Shown: positions 1 to 8,276 of the stretch, piece after piece | How the letters are laid out: the number at the start of each line of letters is the position of its first letter | How positions within the stretch are numbered: the first letter of the stretch is position 1 | Origin: Stappia indica | GTDB lineage: Bacteria; Pseudomonadota; Alphaproteobacteria; Rhizobiales; Stappiaceae | Direction: 5' to 3' | DNA: 64,000 nt | NCBI RefSeq assembly: GCF_009789575.1 | Contig: NZ_CP046908.1 | Location: 4,617,001-4,681,000 of the forward strand | Made by a program: the position numbers and the translations under genes | Notes under the pieces: generated by a model | What the model was told of the DNA's origin: nothing | What the model saw: the letters and a program-made list of their open reading frames with translations, nothing else | The model's database searches: none

Positions 1-22
1 CTCGGCGGCAAGGGATCGGCGC

Positions 23-364
23 TCAATCGGACGCGACGTCCCAGAAGGTGCGGCCGTCGCGATCCTCGATCTCGACCACCCAGATGTCGGGGTCCATGCG
101 CCGCTCGGAGGCAAGCCGTGCCTCGACCACCTCCCGTTCGGCGCGCTCGGCAAGGCGCTCGAACAGCCGGTCGCCGATGGGCGCGTCCATGAACAGGCTT
201 TGCGGGGCAGGGCCGTAGAGGTCGCAGGTGCCGTCGCGCCGGTCGACAACCAGATAAATGGCACCGGCCTCCTCCGCGCCCCTGGAGATCACACCGGCCC
301 AGGCATTCTCGCCGAAGCAGCGGCGGATCAGGGCCGAGACCCAGAAACCGGACGTCAGGCGCAT
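23..364 (-). CDS. DUF1491 family protein
   Basis: A 113-residue protein beginning MRLTSGFWVSA, recognised as the DUF1491 family of alphaproteobacteria; no biochemical function is known. It has no signal peptide or membrane segment and is probably cytoplasmic. The start at 364 is preceded by a good ribosome binding site (GAAAGGA), so an upstream in-frame extension was rejected. It is the last gene of a three-gene minus-strand operon, 52 bp after the peptidoglycan-binding protein. A DUF1491 gene beside this kind of membrane protein and histidine kinase is, from memory, a recurrent Hyphomicrobiales arrangement. Family assignment is from sequence resemblance, and the role is unknown. Confidence 0.8.
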   Translation of the reverse strand: MRLTSGFWVSALIRRCFGENAWAGVISRGAEEAGAIYLVVDRRDGTCDLYGPAPQSLFMDAPIGDRLFERLAERAEREVVEARLASERRMDPDIWVVEIEDRDGRTFWDVASD

Positions 365-416
365 GGCAGTCCTTTCGCGGGGCGCAGCCGGGCGCTCGGC
401 CCGGCCCGTCCTGGCC

Positions 417-1355
417 TTACAGCGGCCGGCCGAGCACCTTTTCCACCTCCTGCTCGACCAGGGGGCCGAGCGCGCCGGTGATGGCAAGGCCGCGGTCGAG
501 TTCGAAACGGCGGATGGCGTTGGCGGTCTGTTCGCCGGCGAATCCGTCGACGCTGATCGGACCATAGCCCATTTCCGTCAGGGCCGCCTGCAAGCGGGCG
601 ATGCGGGCGCGGTCGCCGCTGAGGGCGTTGCCGCCGACCGGTGCGGGCGGCACGGGACCGGTGCTCGCCGGTGCGGAGACGGTTTGGGCACGCGGGGCGG
701 ACGGGGCCGGCACCGGCGGCGTCACCCGGGTGGTGCGCACCGAGCCGGTCGTCGGGTTCGAACCTTGCGCGGTGGCCGGCGACGAGTTGCCGGAGGACGA
801 CTGACCGGGTGCTGTCTGGGGCGGCAGCGGGGGCAGGGGCGGCAGGTTATCCACGCCCGCACCGGTGTCCATGGCAAGGCGCGCCAGCAGCGCGGTGTCG
901 ATATCTCCGGTCTCGGGCAGGCCGCGCGCGCGCTGGTAGGCGCGCACCCCGCGCTCCGTCGCCGGGCCATTGAGCCCGTCGAGCAGGCCGCCATACATGC
1001 CGAGGCGCCGCAGCTCCATCTGCACGTCGCGCACCAGCCGCTGGCGCTCCAGCTGCGCCTCGGTGACGACAGGGGCTGCCGGCGCGCTGACCGGCGCGTC
1101 GCGGGTGGCGAAGAACGGCGCCGGATGACGGCCGGACTGGAAGACGAGGGCGTTGGCGATGATCAGCCCGCCGGTCAGCGCCATGACCAGCCAGCCGCCG
1201 GTCGCGACCGGATTGTCGAGCGCCACCGCACCGAGGCCCTGGGACGCAGGGCGCGCCGGCGGCAGCGGTTCGTGCCGTCGTCCGCGCCGGGCGGCGGGAG
1301 CGGGCTGGTTTCGGGGCGAACGGCTCATTCTCTCAGTCTTCTTCCTGGCGCTCAT
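417..1355 (-). CDS. Membrane-anchored peptidoglycan-binding domain protein
   Basis: A 312-residue protein with an Arg/Pro-rich cytoplasmic N-terminus, one membrane segment near residues 53-73 and two peptidoglycan-binding_1 repeats in the periplasmic part. The first (about 110-165) contains GLLDGLNGPATERGVRAYQ and the second (about 250-305) contains SVDGFAGEQTANAIRRF. A Pro/Ser/Thr-rich linker separates them. No catalytic domain is present, so it probably anchors or senses cell wall rather than cutting it. Its start codon overlaps the stop of the upstream kinase by 4 bp (ATGA), supporting translational coupling and the chosen start. Linkage to the kinase suggests a shared role in envelope or cell-cycle signalling, which is inference. 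Confidence 0.85.
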   Translation of the reverse strand: MSARKKTERMSRSPRNQPAPAARRGRRHEPLPPARPASQGLGAVALDNPVATGGWLVMALTGGLIIANALVFQSGRHPAPFFATRDAPVSAPAAPVVTEAQLERQRLVRDVQMELRRLGMYGGLLDGLNGPATERGVRAYQRARGLPETGDIDTALLARLAMDTGAGVDNLPPLPPLPPQTAPGQSSSGNSSPATAQGSNPTTGSVRTTRVTPPVPAPSAPRAQTVSAPASTGPVPPAPVGGNALSGDRARIARLQAALTEMGYGPISVDGFAGEQTANAIRRFELDRGLAITGALGPLVEQEVEKVLGRPL

Positions 1356-3199
1356 GCGCTGCGCTTGATGTCATGTCCCGTGCTGCGGCCGGCCTCCCCC
1401 CGGGGCGCCGCAAGCCTTTGCGAAAGTGTCGGCCGCGGGGCGGATATCCCCGCGTCGGCGGCCAGCGAGGGCAGGGCGACGCTGACGCAGGTGCCTTCCC
1501 CCTCGCGGCTGTCCAGCGTCATCCGGCCGCCGCTCAGGGCGGCCAGTCCCTTGACCACGGCAAGGCCGAGGCCGGCGCCGTCATGCAGCCGCGCCAGGCC
1601 GGCACTCACCTGCACGAAAGGCTCGGTCACCCGCTGGTGGTCGGCCGGTGCGATGCCGATGCCGCTGTCGCGCACGCCGAAGACGAAGCCCTGCGGCTCG
1701 CTGCGGGCGAAGAGGACGACACGGCCGCCCTCGGGCGTGAATTTCAGCGCATTCGACAGCAGATTCAAGGCGATCTGGCGGCAGGCGCGCGGATCCGCGC
1801 TCACCTCGCCGAGCGACAGCGGCAGGTCGGCCGTCAGCCGCAGGCCGAGCCGGGCAGCCTCCGGCTCCATCATCCGGCGGCAGCTCTCGAGGCACGTCCG
1901 CAGGTCGAAGCGTTCGGCGACGATGTCGAAATGGCCGGTCTCGATCCGCGCCATGTTGAGCATGTCGTTGACCAGCTGCAGCAGGTGGCTGCCCGACTGG
2001 TGGATGGTGCCGGCATAGTCGCGCACCCGCTGCGGATCGGTGGCGGCACCGGACGGCGTATCCCCGCTCAAAAGCTCGGAAAAGCCCAGGATCGCGTTGA
2101 GCGGCGTGCGCAATTCGTGGCTGACGGTGGCCAGGAACCGGGAATGCGCCTCGCGGGCCTTCTCGGCCTCGGCGAGCGCCGTGTCGCGCTCCGTGGCAAG
2201 GGTCGTCTCGGCCGTGACGTCGCGCAGCACGCTGAAGACGCCGTCCTCGCCGTCCGGCGCCGGATGGACGGTCAGTTCGGCCGTGACATAGCCTGGCCGG
2301 CCGGCCTCGCCGGGCTGGGTGCCGCCGCGGCGCAGGCGCAGCCGCAGGCACTGCACCGCCCCGTCCGCAGCGGCATCGCTGAGGGCCTTGAGATAGGCCG
2401 GACGGTCGCCGACATGGACGCGGGCGAAGAGCCCGTCGCCGGCCAATTCCCGTGCCGCTGCTGCCGGATGGCCGAGCCCCAGGATACGCGCGGCGGCCTC
2501 GCCGGCCTCCTCCACGCGCCCATTGGGCCCATGCCGCAGCACGGCCTCGCCGGCAAGCCGCGCGGCCAGGTTCGTGCGCGTCTCGCGGCGGACAAGATCT
2601 GTCTCGCGCCGGCGGGTGGCGGCACCCACACGCAGCGCCAGCAGGCCGGCGTAGAGCACGGCAAGCGTCACGGCCAGCAGCGGAACGGGCAGGAAACCGC
2701 CGATGGGGTCGGCGGCCGCAGGCATCGTCAGCCCGGCAAGCGCGGGGCCGACGGCCATCGCCAGCGTCACGGCAACGACGAGGACAATCCCGCGCCGCCG
2801 GCCGGCGATTGCCGCCTCTACCGGAGCGAGCACCAGCAGCGGCAGCACCGGCGAGGAAAGCCCGCCGGTCAGCGCGGCGAGAACGCCGAAGCTCACCGCA
2901 AAGAGCAGCGCCGAGGCGATCTGTCCCCGGGCGAGTTCGCCGGTGCGCGAGACATACATGGCAAGCGGCAGGTGCGCCGTCAGCCAGCCGAGAATCAGCG
3001 CGACCGCCAGGGTGGTGATTCCATTGAAGGCGAGCATCAGGGGCAGCAGGGCGAGCGCCAGCGCGCCGCAGGCGAGATGCCCGCGGATGAAGGCGCCGTG
3101 GCTGGCGCGGGCGGCCGTTTCATGGGCCGCATCCGGGTGGACCAGGGCATCGACATGGCTTGCCGCAAGCCTCAGCCGATCCTGCAATGCTGGCATCAT
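1352..3199 (-). CDS. Membrane PAS-domain sensor histidine kinase (DivJ/PleC-like)
   Basis: A 615-residue hybrid-less histidine kinase. Residues about 40-195 hold roughly six membrane segments, followed by a PAS-like region (about 215-335), a HisKA domain with the phospho-accepting His361 in FLATVSHELRTPLNAI, and an HATPase_c domain (N box near LLSNALKF, G boxes DSGIGIA and GAGLGLAV). The HisKA sequence is of the DivJ/PleC/PdhS type that acts on DivK in alphaproteobacteria. A multi-TM N-terminus followed by PAS fits DivJ, but that identity is inference, so no symbol is given. It is the first gene of the operon with the peptidoglycan-binding and DUF1491 proteins. Two adjacent ATG codons are possible starts. 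The ribosome binding site (GGAAAGACGAG) is moderate. Confidence 0.85.
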   Translation of the reverse strand: MMPALQDRLRLAASHVDALVHPDAAHETAARASHGAFIRGHLACGALALALLPLMLAFNGITTLAVALILGWLTAHLPLAMYVSRTGELARGQIASALLFAVSFGVLAALTGGLSSPVLPLLVLAPVEAAIAGRRRGIVLVVAVTLAMAVGPALAGLTMPAAADPIGGFLPVPLLAVTLAVLYAGLLALRVGAATRRRETDLVRRETRTNLAARLAGEAVLRHGPNGRVEEAGEAAARILGLGHPAAAARELAGDGLFARVHVGDRPAYLKALSDAAADGAVQCLRLRLRRGGTQPGEAGRPGYVTAELTVHPAPDGEDGVFSVLRDVTAETTLATERDTALAEAEKAREAHSRFLATVSHELRTPLNAILGFSELLSGDTPSGAATDPQRVRDYAGTIHQSGSHLLQLVNDMLNMARIETGHFDIVAERFDLRTCLESCRRMMEPEAARLGLRLTADLPLSLGEVSADPRACRQIALNLLSNALKFTPEGGRVVLFARSEPQGFVFGVRDSGIGIAPADHQRVTEPFVQVSAGLARLHDGAGLGLAVVKGLAALSGGRMTLDSREGEGTCVSVALPSLAADAGISAPRPTLSQRLAAPRGEAGRSTGHDIKRSA

Positions 3200-3524
3200 T
3201 CTCGTCTTTCCGGCGCGTGGCCGTTTGCTCGACCTGTTGTGCCGCGATGGTCACAGGAACGGCTTAAGGAACCATGAAACCTCAAGTTTTCCCGGTGGAG
3301 CGAAGGGGCGGAACAGCGCGCCAAAGGGCCTGCGGAAGGGCCTTGGAATTTCGATAAAATTTGAGACGAATTTTGCGAAAACTCGTCTCGAAATTGCGAA
3401 AAATTGAGAGCGGCGACTCAACCCGGCGTTGGCGGATGCGTGCTACATTGCGGGCATAACGGATCCGGCGACCGCATGTCGGCGACCGGCCCCGAAGCAG
3501 AAATGACAACCAAGGGCGGCACCC
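3200..3524. other. Divergent intergenic region with promoter-like AT-rich stretch
   Basis: This 325-bp gap separates the minus-strand kinase operon from the plus-strand DUF5330 gene and must carry both promoters. It is much more AT-rich than its surroundings between about 3345 and 3415. It contains the inverted repeat listed separately and a near-match to a CtrA box (TTAA-N7-TGAA, 3264-3278) about 65 bp upstream of the kinase start. No ORF with a credible start was seen. Confidence 0.5.
3363..3389. repeat. Inverted repeat GAGACGA-N13-TCGTCTC
   Basis: The two perfect 7-bp arms lie at 3363-3369 and 3383-3389 around a 13-bp AT-rich spacer, with further TTTCG/CGAAA-like symmetry outside. No T-run follows, so it does not read as an intrinsic terminator. 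Its position in a divergent promoter region suits a regulator binding site, but no regulator can be named. Confidence 0.5.
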
Positions 3525-4019
3525 ATGTTCTTTCTTCTCAGATGCGCATTCTGGATCGCGCTCGTGCTGCTGATCCTGCCGATAGACACCGGCGAGGACG
3601 GCAAGGAGAGCGCCGGCATCAACCCTGTGACCGCGTTCTTCGCGGCCCAGTCGACGATCAGCGACCTCTCGGGCTTCTGCGAACGCAATCCGCAGACCTG
3701 CGAAACCGGCGGCCAGGCGATCTCGCAGATCAGCGCCAAGGCCAAGGTCAGCGCGCGGATGATCTACGAGTACCTGGACGAGAACGGCGAGCTGACCACC
3801 GGCGCGACCGGCACGCTGACCGCGACCGACCTGGAGCCGGTCTGGGCGCTGCCGAAGGGCGAACCCGCGACCACCGCCGAGGCGCCGAGTGCTCCGGCGA
3901 CACCGGCTGCCGCCGAGGCAACCGCCGGGCAGCGTTCGGCCCAGGTCGCGCCGATCCCGGCGCCCGGCCACGGCCCGGTCCCGCTGCCCCGTCCCAAGGG
4001 CGCCGACCGTCCGGTCTGA
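3525..4019 (+). CDS. DUF5330 domain-containing protein
   Basis: A 164-residue protein with an N-terminal hydrophobic segment (MFFLLRCAFWIALVLLILP) acting as a signal anchor or signal peptide. A conserved region (about 35-90) contains the pair of cysteines in FCERNPQTCETG that may form a disulfide in the periplasm, followed by an Ala/Pro-rich low-complexity tail ending in RPKGADRPV. It matches the DUF5330 family, which in Hyphomicrobiales often sits beside the SufE gene as here. The function is unknown. A strong intrinsic terminator lies about 130 bp downstream, so it is probably monocistronic. Confidence 0.8.
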   Translation: MFFLLRCAFWIALVLLILPIDTGEDGKESAGINPVTAFFAAQSTISDLSGFCERNPQTCETGGQAISQISAKAKVSARMIYEYLDENGELTTGATGTLTATDLEPVWALPKGEPATTAEAPSAPATPAAAEATAGQRSAQVAPIPAPGHGPVPLPRPKGADRPV

Positions 4020-4147
4020 TCCGAAGCTTTTTCCCGGCGATCCGTTTCGCCGGCAGCCAATCCCCGGCCCGGCGGGCGCGCCCGCTGCCCGGGATTGCCG
4101 CAAGCCTCTTGACGTTTTTGCGCAAACTGAAGGCGGACCCTACCGCC

Positions 4148-4190
4148 GCCCGCGGGTGAACTGCTGCCCTGTTCGCCCGCGGGCTTTTTC
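4148..4190 (+). terminator. Rho-independent terminator after the DUF5330 gene
   Basis: A near-perfect 14-bp stem (arms 4148-4161 and 4171-4184, one G-T wobble) with a 9-base loop is followed directly by TTTTTC. It lies 129 bp downstream of the DUF5330 stop. The remaining DNA up to 4330 shows no gene; a TATATA box at 4257-4262 may belong to the promoter of the SufE gene. Confidence 0.85.
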
Positions 4191-4330
4191 TTTGCTGTCT
4201 GTCCTTTCCGGAAAAGCCGACGGCCTCCCCCCGGTTTCCATCTTCGGCCCGGCGGACTATATAGCGGGTCACGAAAGTCCGACCCGCTCCGCGTTCCGTT
4301 CAAAGACCGCCCAAAGACCAATGGCTGCCC

Positions 4331-4762
4331 ATGATCCCGCCGCTCGACGACATCCTTGAGAACTTCGACTTCCTCGAAGACTGGGACGACCGCTACCGCT
4401 ACGTGATCGAGCTGGGGCGGATGCTGCCGGAGTTCCCGGAAGAGGAACGCACCGACGCCAACAAGGTGCGCGGCTGCGCCTCGCAGGTCTGGCTGGTGAA
4501 GTCGGTGGAGCAGGACGAGGGCGGCGCGCCGCGCCTGGTGTTCCAGGGCGACAGCGACGCCCATATCGTCAAGGGGCTGGTCGCCATCGTGCTCGCCACC
4601 TATTCCGGGCGCAGCGCCGCGGAGATCGCCAAGACCGATATCGACGAGATCTTTTCGCGCATCGGCCTCAAGGAGCACCTGTCGGCGCAGCGGGCGAACG
4701 GCCTGAAGTCGATGGTCGAGCGCATCCGCGCGGACGCCCGCGCAGCGCTGGCCGAGGCCTGA
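4331..4762 (+). CDS. sufE: SufE family protein (sulfur acceptor for Fe-S assembly)
   Basis: A 143-residue SufE-family protein. SufE takes the persulfide sulfur from the cysteine desulfurase SufS and hands it to the SufBCD scaffold in the cytoplasm. The conserved active-site loop is present as NKVRGCASQVWL, with the persulfide-accepting Cys49. Length and the N-terminal LEDWDDRYRYVIELG motif are typical. No suf operon genes are next to it, as is common for this stand-alone copy in Hyphomicrobiales. The ribosome binding site is weak. An overlapping ATG at 4321 is out of frame and was not used. Confidence 0.92.
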   Translation: MIPPLDDILENFDFLEDWDDRYRYVIELGRMLPEFPEEERTDANKVRGCASQVWLVKSVEQDEGGAPRLVFQGDSDAHIVKGLVAIVLATYSGRSAAEIAKTDIDEIFSRIGLKEHLSAQRANGLKSMVERIRADARAALAEA

Positions 4763-5536
4763 GGCAGGCCCCCTTCGTCCTCCGGCACGCAAGCTCCTCC
4801 CTCGTCCTCCCGGACGGAAGCCTCTCCTTTTGCGTCCTCCGGACGCGGTCACTTTTTGCGTCCTCCCGGACGCAGGCGAAGCCTGCAGATCCGGGATCGG
4901 AGAGCCGAGGGCGGTTGCAGCAGCGCTCAGGCAAAAAGGCGGGCACCGTGCCTCCCCGGTCCCGGGTCGCGCTTGCGCTTGCCCGGGAAGACGCGGGGAG
5001 GGGGCGGTCGTGAGTGGCGAGGACACGCCGATGTGCCCCCACGCTCGGCCTGTCGTCCCGGTTTCGGCGCAGCCGAAGACCGGGACCCAGTAACCCCGAG
5101 CGGTTCGGGCGAGGCCTCGGCACTGCCGCGAGCTTCCCTTGCCGAACGGGCGCTTTCGCAAACCCACCCGCCCCGGCGGATACTGGATACCTGCCTTCGC
5201 AGGTATGACAGTGGTGGGGGAGGCGACGCCGCCCCGCCTCACGCCCGCTGAGGGTGCCAATGGGTCCCGGCTCTGCGCTGACGCGCGGCCGGGATGACAG
5301 CCGAAGAGAATGGCACGGCCACTCATCCCCTCTGCCGTCACCCCGGCCAAGCGCAGCGCGCGCCGGGCCTATTGGTTTCCAGAGCTGTTGCGGGTGTGTG
5401 GGGGTCGCTCCTCTCGTCATCAACTCATATCGTTGAGGTGGTCTCTCATTCTGGTGTTGAGGATGATGCCGGAGGGGCTGGTGCAGGGAGACGTTGCAAG
5501 CCAAGCGGAGCGGTAGGGTAAGCCGCCGGCGCGCGC
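4763..5536. repeat. Gene-free palindromic repeat mosaic (inverted orientation)
   Basis: This 774-bp gap has no credible gene. From about 4775 to 4880 there are four degenerate copies of a CGTCCTCC(C)GGACG palindrome; one (4832-4846) may end sufE transcription. From about 4886 to 5005 and again from about 5320 to 5405 the sequence is the reverse complement of stretches found in the two long repeats at 12843-13335 and 15694-16210 (the GATCCGGGATCGGAGAGCCG block and the CACCCCGGCC...GGGCCTATTGG block). At about 5190-5209 a perfect hairpin (ATACCTGC-CTTC-GCAGGTAT) resembles dispersed palindromes common in proteobacteria. The last ~120 bp (5415-5536) are less GC-rich and show nothing identifiable. 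Confidence 0.75.
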
Positions 5537-6406
5537 TCAGCCGTAGCCGTAGTGGCGGGCGAGCCGCGTCAGCCCGAGCAGCAGGACCACCTTGGCGGAG
5601 CGCGGCGGCCAGCGCCGCTCCCGCTCCACCTGTTCCAGCCCCTTGAGCTCGCAGCACACGTCGATCAGCACGCCGGCAAGCTCCGGCCCGACATCCCGCA
5701 TCGCCCGCTCCAGCCGCGCGCGCGCGGCCAAAGTGGTGTCGGTGAGCTCGACAAGGCCGCCGCGCGGGTCGCGCCCGCCGCCATGTCCTGCGCCGCTGCC
5801 GAGCGCCGACCAGGCCATGCCGCGCATCCCCGGAACGATGGCGCCATGGGTGTGATCGGCGCGCAGCCGCTCGCCGGCAGCGAATTGGCCGTCGTCGAGG
5901 ATCGGCTCGCCATTGCGGCCGCGCCGCCGTCGCAACCAGGCCAGCGGGCTCTCGGCATGGTTGACGGTGACGATCTCGTCGGCCGCCCCGGCAATGGCGA
6001 TGCGGCGGGTGCCGGTCTCCCGGTGCTGGGCGGCGAAATCCTCTTCGCCCGACGCAATGCGGCGGAGCCGGGCACGGCCGGCCGGCGACAGGACGAGACG
6101 GCCCTTGCCGCCCCGCTCCACCAGCCCGGCGGCAAAGGCCGCCCGCAGCTGGGCCGGATCGACAGCGAGAGAGGGGGCAAGGGAGGGGGCAAGGGAGGGG
6201 ACCGGCGAGGGAGAGCGGCCGGGCGAGGGAGAGGCGGGCGAAGCCGGGGCGTCTCCTCGGTCGCCGCCTTCGGGGCTGGCGGGTCTGCGTCCGGCGGGCG
6301 CGGCGCACAGCCGCAAGCCCTTCTCCGCGGTTTCCTGAAGATGCCAGGCGGGCGCCGTGCCGAGCCGGGCGAGAAGACGGTCCAGCGCGCGTTGCGAGGG
6401 CGCCAT
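5537..6406 (-). CDS. DUF6456 domain-containing protein
   Basis: A 289-residue soluble protein. Residues about 80-150 contain a winged-helix-like segment (VDPAQLRAAFAAGLVERGG...RLVLSPAGRARLRRI). The conserved C-terminal half (about 150-289) includes NHAESPLAWLRRR and ends in a helical region with DVCCELKGLEQVE, matching DUF6456. The family is alphaproteobacterial and uncharacterised; a DNA-binding role is inference. A Pro/Ser-rich linker contains a short tandem repeat (SLAPSLAPSLA). The gene follows the DnaA-like gene by 3 bp, so the two form an operon. Confidence 0.75.
   Translation of the reverse strand: MAPSQRALDRLLARLGTAPAWHLQETAEKGLRLCAAPAGRRPASPEGGDRGDAPASPASPSPGRSPSPVPSLAPSLAPSLAVDPAQLRAAFAAGLVERGGKGRLVLSPAGRARLRRIASGEEDFAAQHRETGTRRIAIAGAADEIVTVNHAESPLAWLRRRRGRNGEPILDDGQFAAGERLRADHTHGAIVPGMRGMAWSALGSGAGHGGGRDPRGGLVELTDTTLAARARLERAMRDVGPELAGVLIDVCCELKGLEQVERERRWPPRSAKVVLLLGLTRLARHYGYG
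6171..6206. repeat. 12-bp tandem repeat inside the DUF6456 gene
   Basis: About two and a half copies of GAGGGGGCAAGG encode the repeated SLAP residues of the linker. The repeat stays in frame because its unit is a multiple of three, so copy-number change would alter linker length without breaking the protein. Confidence 0.8.
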
Positions 6407-6409
6407 GGC

Positions 6410-6883
6410 TCAGGCCTCCGTCCCGCAGGCGGGAAAGGTGTGGGTGGCCAGGGAACGGGTAGCCTGGGAACGGGTAGCCTGGGAACGGGTAGATGTCGGG
6501 CGGGCGGGCAGGACGGCGAGCCCGGCCTGCAGGGCGGTCTCCAGCCCGCCGACCATCGCGTCGAACTCGGGCTCGTCGCGCCGGTCCTCGACCAGCCGGC
6601 AGGCATGGGCGACGGTGGTGCGGTCGCGCCCGAACTCGCGGGCAATGTCGGTCAATGTGCGTCCGAGAATGACATGATGCAGATACATGGCGATCTGGCG
6701 GGCCAGCGCGACCTGGGCCCGGCCGCGGCTCGGCTGGGCGAGGTCGGTCTCCTCCACCTCGAACACCGACAGGACGCAGGCCGTGACGAGCAGTCCCGCC
6801 CCTCGCGCCTGGCGGGGCCGACGGGCCGCGGGCATGCCGACGGCCAGGCCGCCGAGGTCTGAAATTCCGGACAATCCAGTCAT
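6410..6883 (-). CDS. Stand-alone DnaA C-terminal-type DNA-binding protein
   Basis: A 157-residue protein whose centre (about 45-115) matches the C-terminal duplex-DNA-binding domain of DnaA (Bac_DnaA_C). It has RQIAMYLHHVILGRTLTDIAREFGRDRTTVAHA, where the helix-turn-helix carries the GRDRTTVAHA signature of DnaA-box recognition. The AAA+ ATPase and DnaB-interaction domains are absent, so it cannot be the initiator itself. It may compete for DnaA boxes or act as a transcription factor, which is inference. The ATG at 6883 was chosen because GGAGGCAGGA precedes it; a GTG 12 bp upstream lies at the ribosome binding site. The C-terminus ends in a short repeat (RSQAT). An AT-rich, promoter-like stretch lies upstream (6897-6945). 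Confidence 0.85.
   Translation of the reverse strand: MTGLSGISDLGGLAVGMPAARRPRQARGAGLLVTACVLSVFEVEETDLAQPSRGRAQVALARQIAMYLHHVILGRTLTDIAREFGRDRTTVAHACRLVEDRRDEPEFDAMVGGLETALQAGLAVLPARPTSTRSQATRSQATRSLATHTFPACGTEA
6451..6492. repeat. 15-bp tandem repeat in the DnaA-like gene
   Basis: The unit GGGAACGGGTAGCCT occurs 2.8 times in direct orientation. In the minus-strand frame it encodes the RSQAT/RSLAT repeats near the C-terminus. It is in frame, and the copies are almost identical, which suggests recent expansion. Confidence 0.85.
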
Positions 6884-7151
6884 TCCTGCCTCCACTTATC
6901 AATTTTAGGTTTATATTCCTATATCATTACGGGAAAAATACCCGCGCGGGGATAAGTGCGGTTGCGCCTTTGTTTTTTGCGTGCGGCGCGCGGGTCTGGC
7001 GGGGATGCGGGAGGGGAGAGAGGGGCGCAAGGAAGCGCCGCGCAGGGCCGGACGGCCGCGCAGATGCCGGCGCGCTATCCACGGCCGGTAGCGGGCCGGG
7101 CGCCCGTTTGCTGAAGAGGAGGGCCGCCGCCGAGGCCGGCGGCGTTGCAGC

Positions 7152-8226
7152 CTATTTGCCGAGCAGCCGCTTTGCCTCCGGCACGGCGAAGTCGAGCAGG
7201 ACCTTGATGGAGGTCTGCCAGCTCTCGGGATCGTTGTAGCGGCCGGCGAAGGAGGCGACGACGAGGCCGGGGTCGGGCTGCACGGTCAGCCGCTGGCCGC
7301 CATTGCCGACGGCGATGGCGATGGTCCGCTCCGGCGTGCCGGCCAGATACCAGAGATAGCCGTAGCGCGTGACGTCGTTGACCGTTGCCCGCGGCTCGAA
7401 CGAGCGGGCGAGCCACTCGCGCGGCACGATCTGGCGTCCGTCATGGACCCCGTAGTCCGCCACCAGCTGGCCGATCCGTGCAAGGTCCGGCAGCGTCAGC
7501 CGCAAACCGGAGGCGGCGGATGGCGCGCCGTCGGCGCCCGCGACCCACTCGAACGTCTCGATGCCGAGCGGCGCGAACAGTTTTTCGGCGGCGTAGCGGT
7601 CGAGCGGCATGCCCGTGCCGGTTTCGATCAGCTTCCCCAGCAGCGCAACCGCGCCGCCGCTCGCTGTAGATCCACGCCCCGCCCGGCGCCTCGCGGATCG
7701 GCTGTTCGAGGATGAAGCGGTAGCGGTCCGGGGCGTTTTCCATCGCGATCTCGCTGTTGCGCGGATCGCTGTAGGGCAGGTCCTCGTTCCACTCGGTCCC
7801 CATCTGCATCGACAGGGCGTGCCGGACCAGGATGAGCTCGCGGCCCGGCTGGGCCAGAAGGTCGGGATATTGCGGGAACTGCGCGTAAAGCGGCGCGTCG
7901 GGCTCGGGGACCTTGCCCTCGGCAAGAGCGATCCCGTAGAGCAGGCCGACCACCGATTTCGTCACCGAGCGCAGGTCGTGCAGCGAGGCGGCCGTGTGGT
8001 CCTGCCGGCCCTGCGGCAGGCCCCAGCGCTCGTCGTCGCCAGGGAAATACACCTCGGCCAGCCGTTCGCCCCGAAAGTCGACGATGGCGCCGTGCAGGCC
8101 GGGCAGCTCGCCGGCCGCAAAGCTCGCTTGCAGCTGTTCGTTCAGGGATTGCGCGTCGACGGGGAGCATGGTGCCGATCCAAAGAAGCGAGGCCGCACAG
8201 AGGCGGAGGGCGGGTTTTCGAAACAT
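7152..8226 (-). pseudogene. Serine hydrolase (beta-lactamase/class C PBP-like), frameshifted
   Basis: Two minus-strand reading frames together make one serine hydrolase of about 357 residues. The 5' part starts at 8226 with a signal peptide (MFRKPALRLCAASLLWIGTMLP, then DAQ) and the nucleophile motif S87-V-T-K in LHDLRSVTKSVVG. The 3' part resumes in another frame at GGAVALLGKLIETGTG and continues to the natural end at 7152 with GNGGQRL, the likely third motif. The break is at 7658-7665, where AGCG is duplicated; removing one copy restores ...WIYS-GGAVALLG..., the usual sequence there. It is therefore either a recent pseudogene or an assembly error. The family includes D-aminopeptidases, esterases and beta-lactamase-like proteins, so the substrate is unknown. 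Confidence 0.85.
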
Positions 8227-8276
8227 GGGAAACCTTCGATATCGGCGCCGGAATGCTGCGCCGGAGTGCTGGTGTG

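Noticed and set aside
258-2018. 586-residue plus-strand open frame at the window start
   Set aside because: It is antisense to three recognised genes, and its residue composition is that of a GC-rich shadow.
6451-6492. Short direct repeats as a possible CRISPR array
   Set aside because: The 15-bp units have no spacers, lie inside a coding gene in frame, and there are no cas genes.
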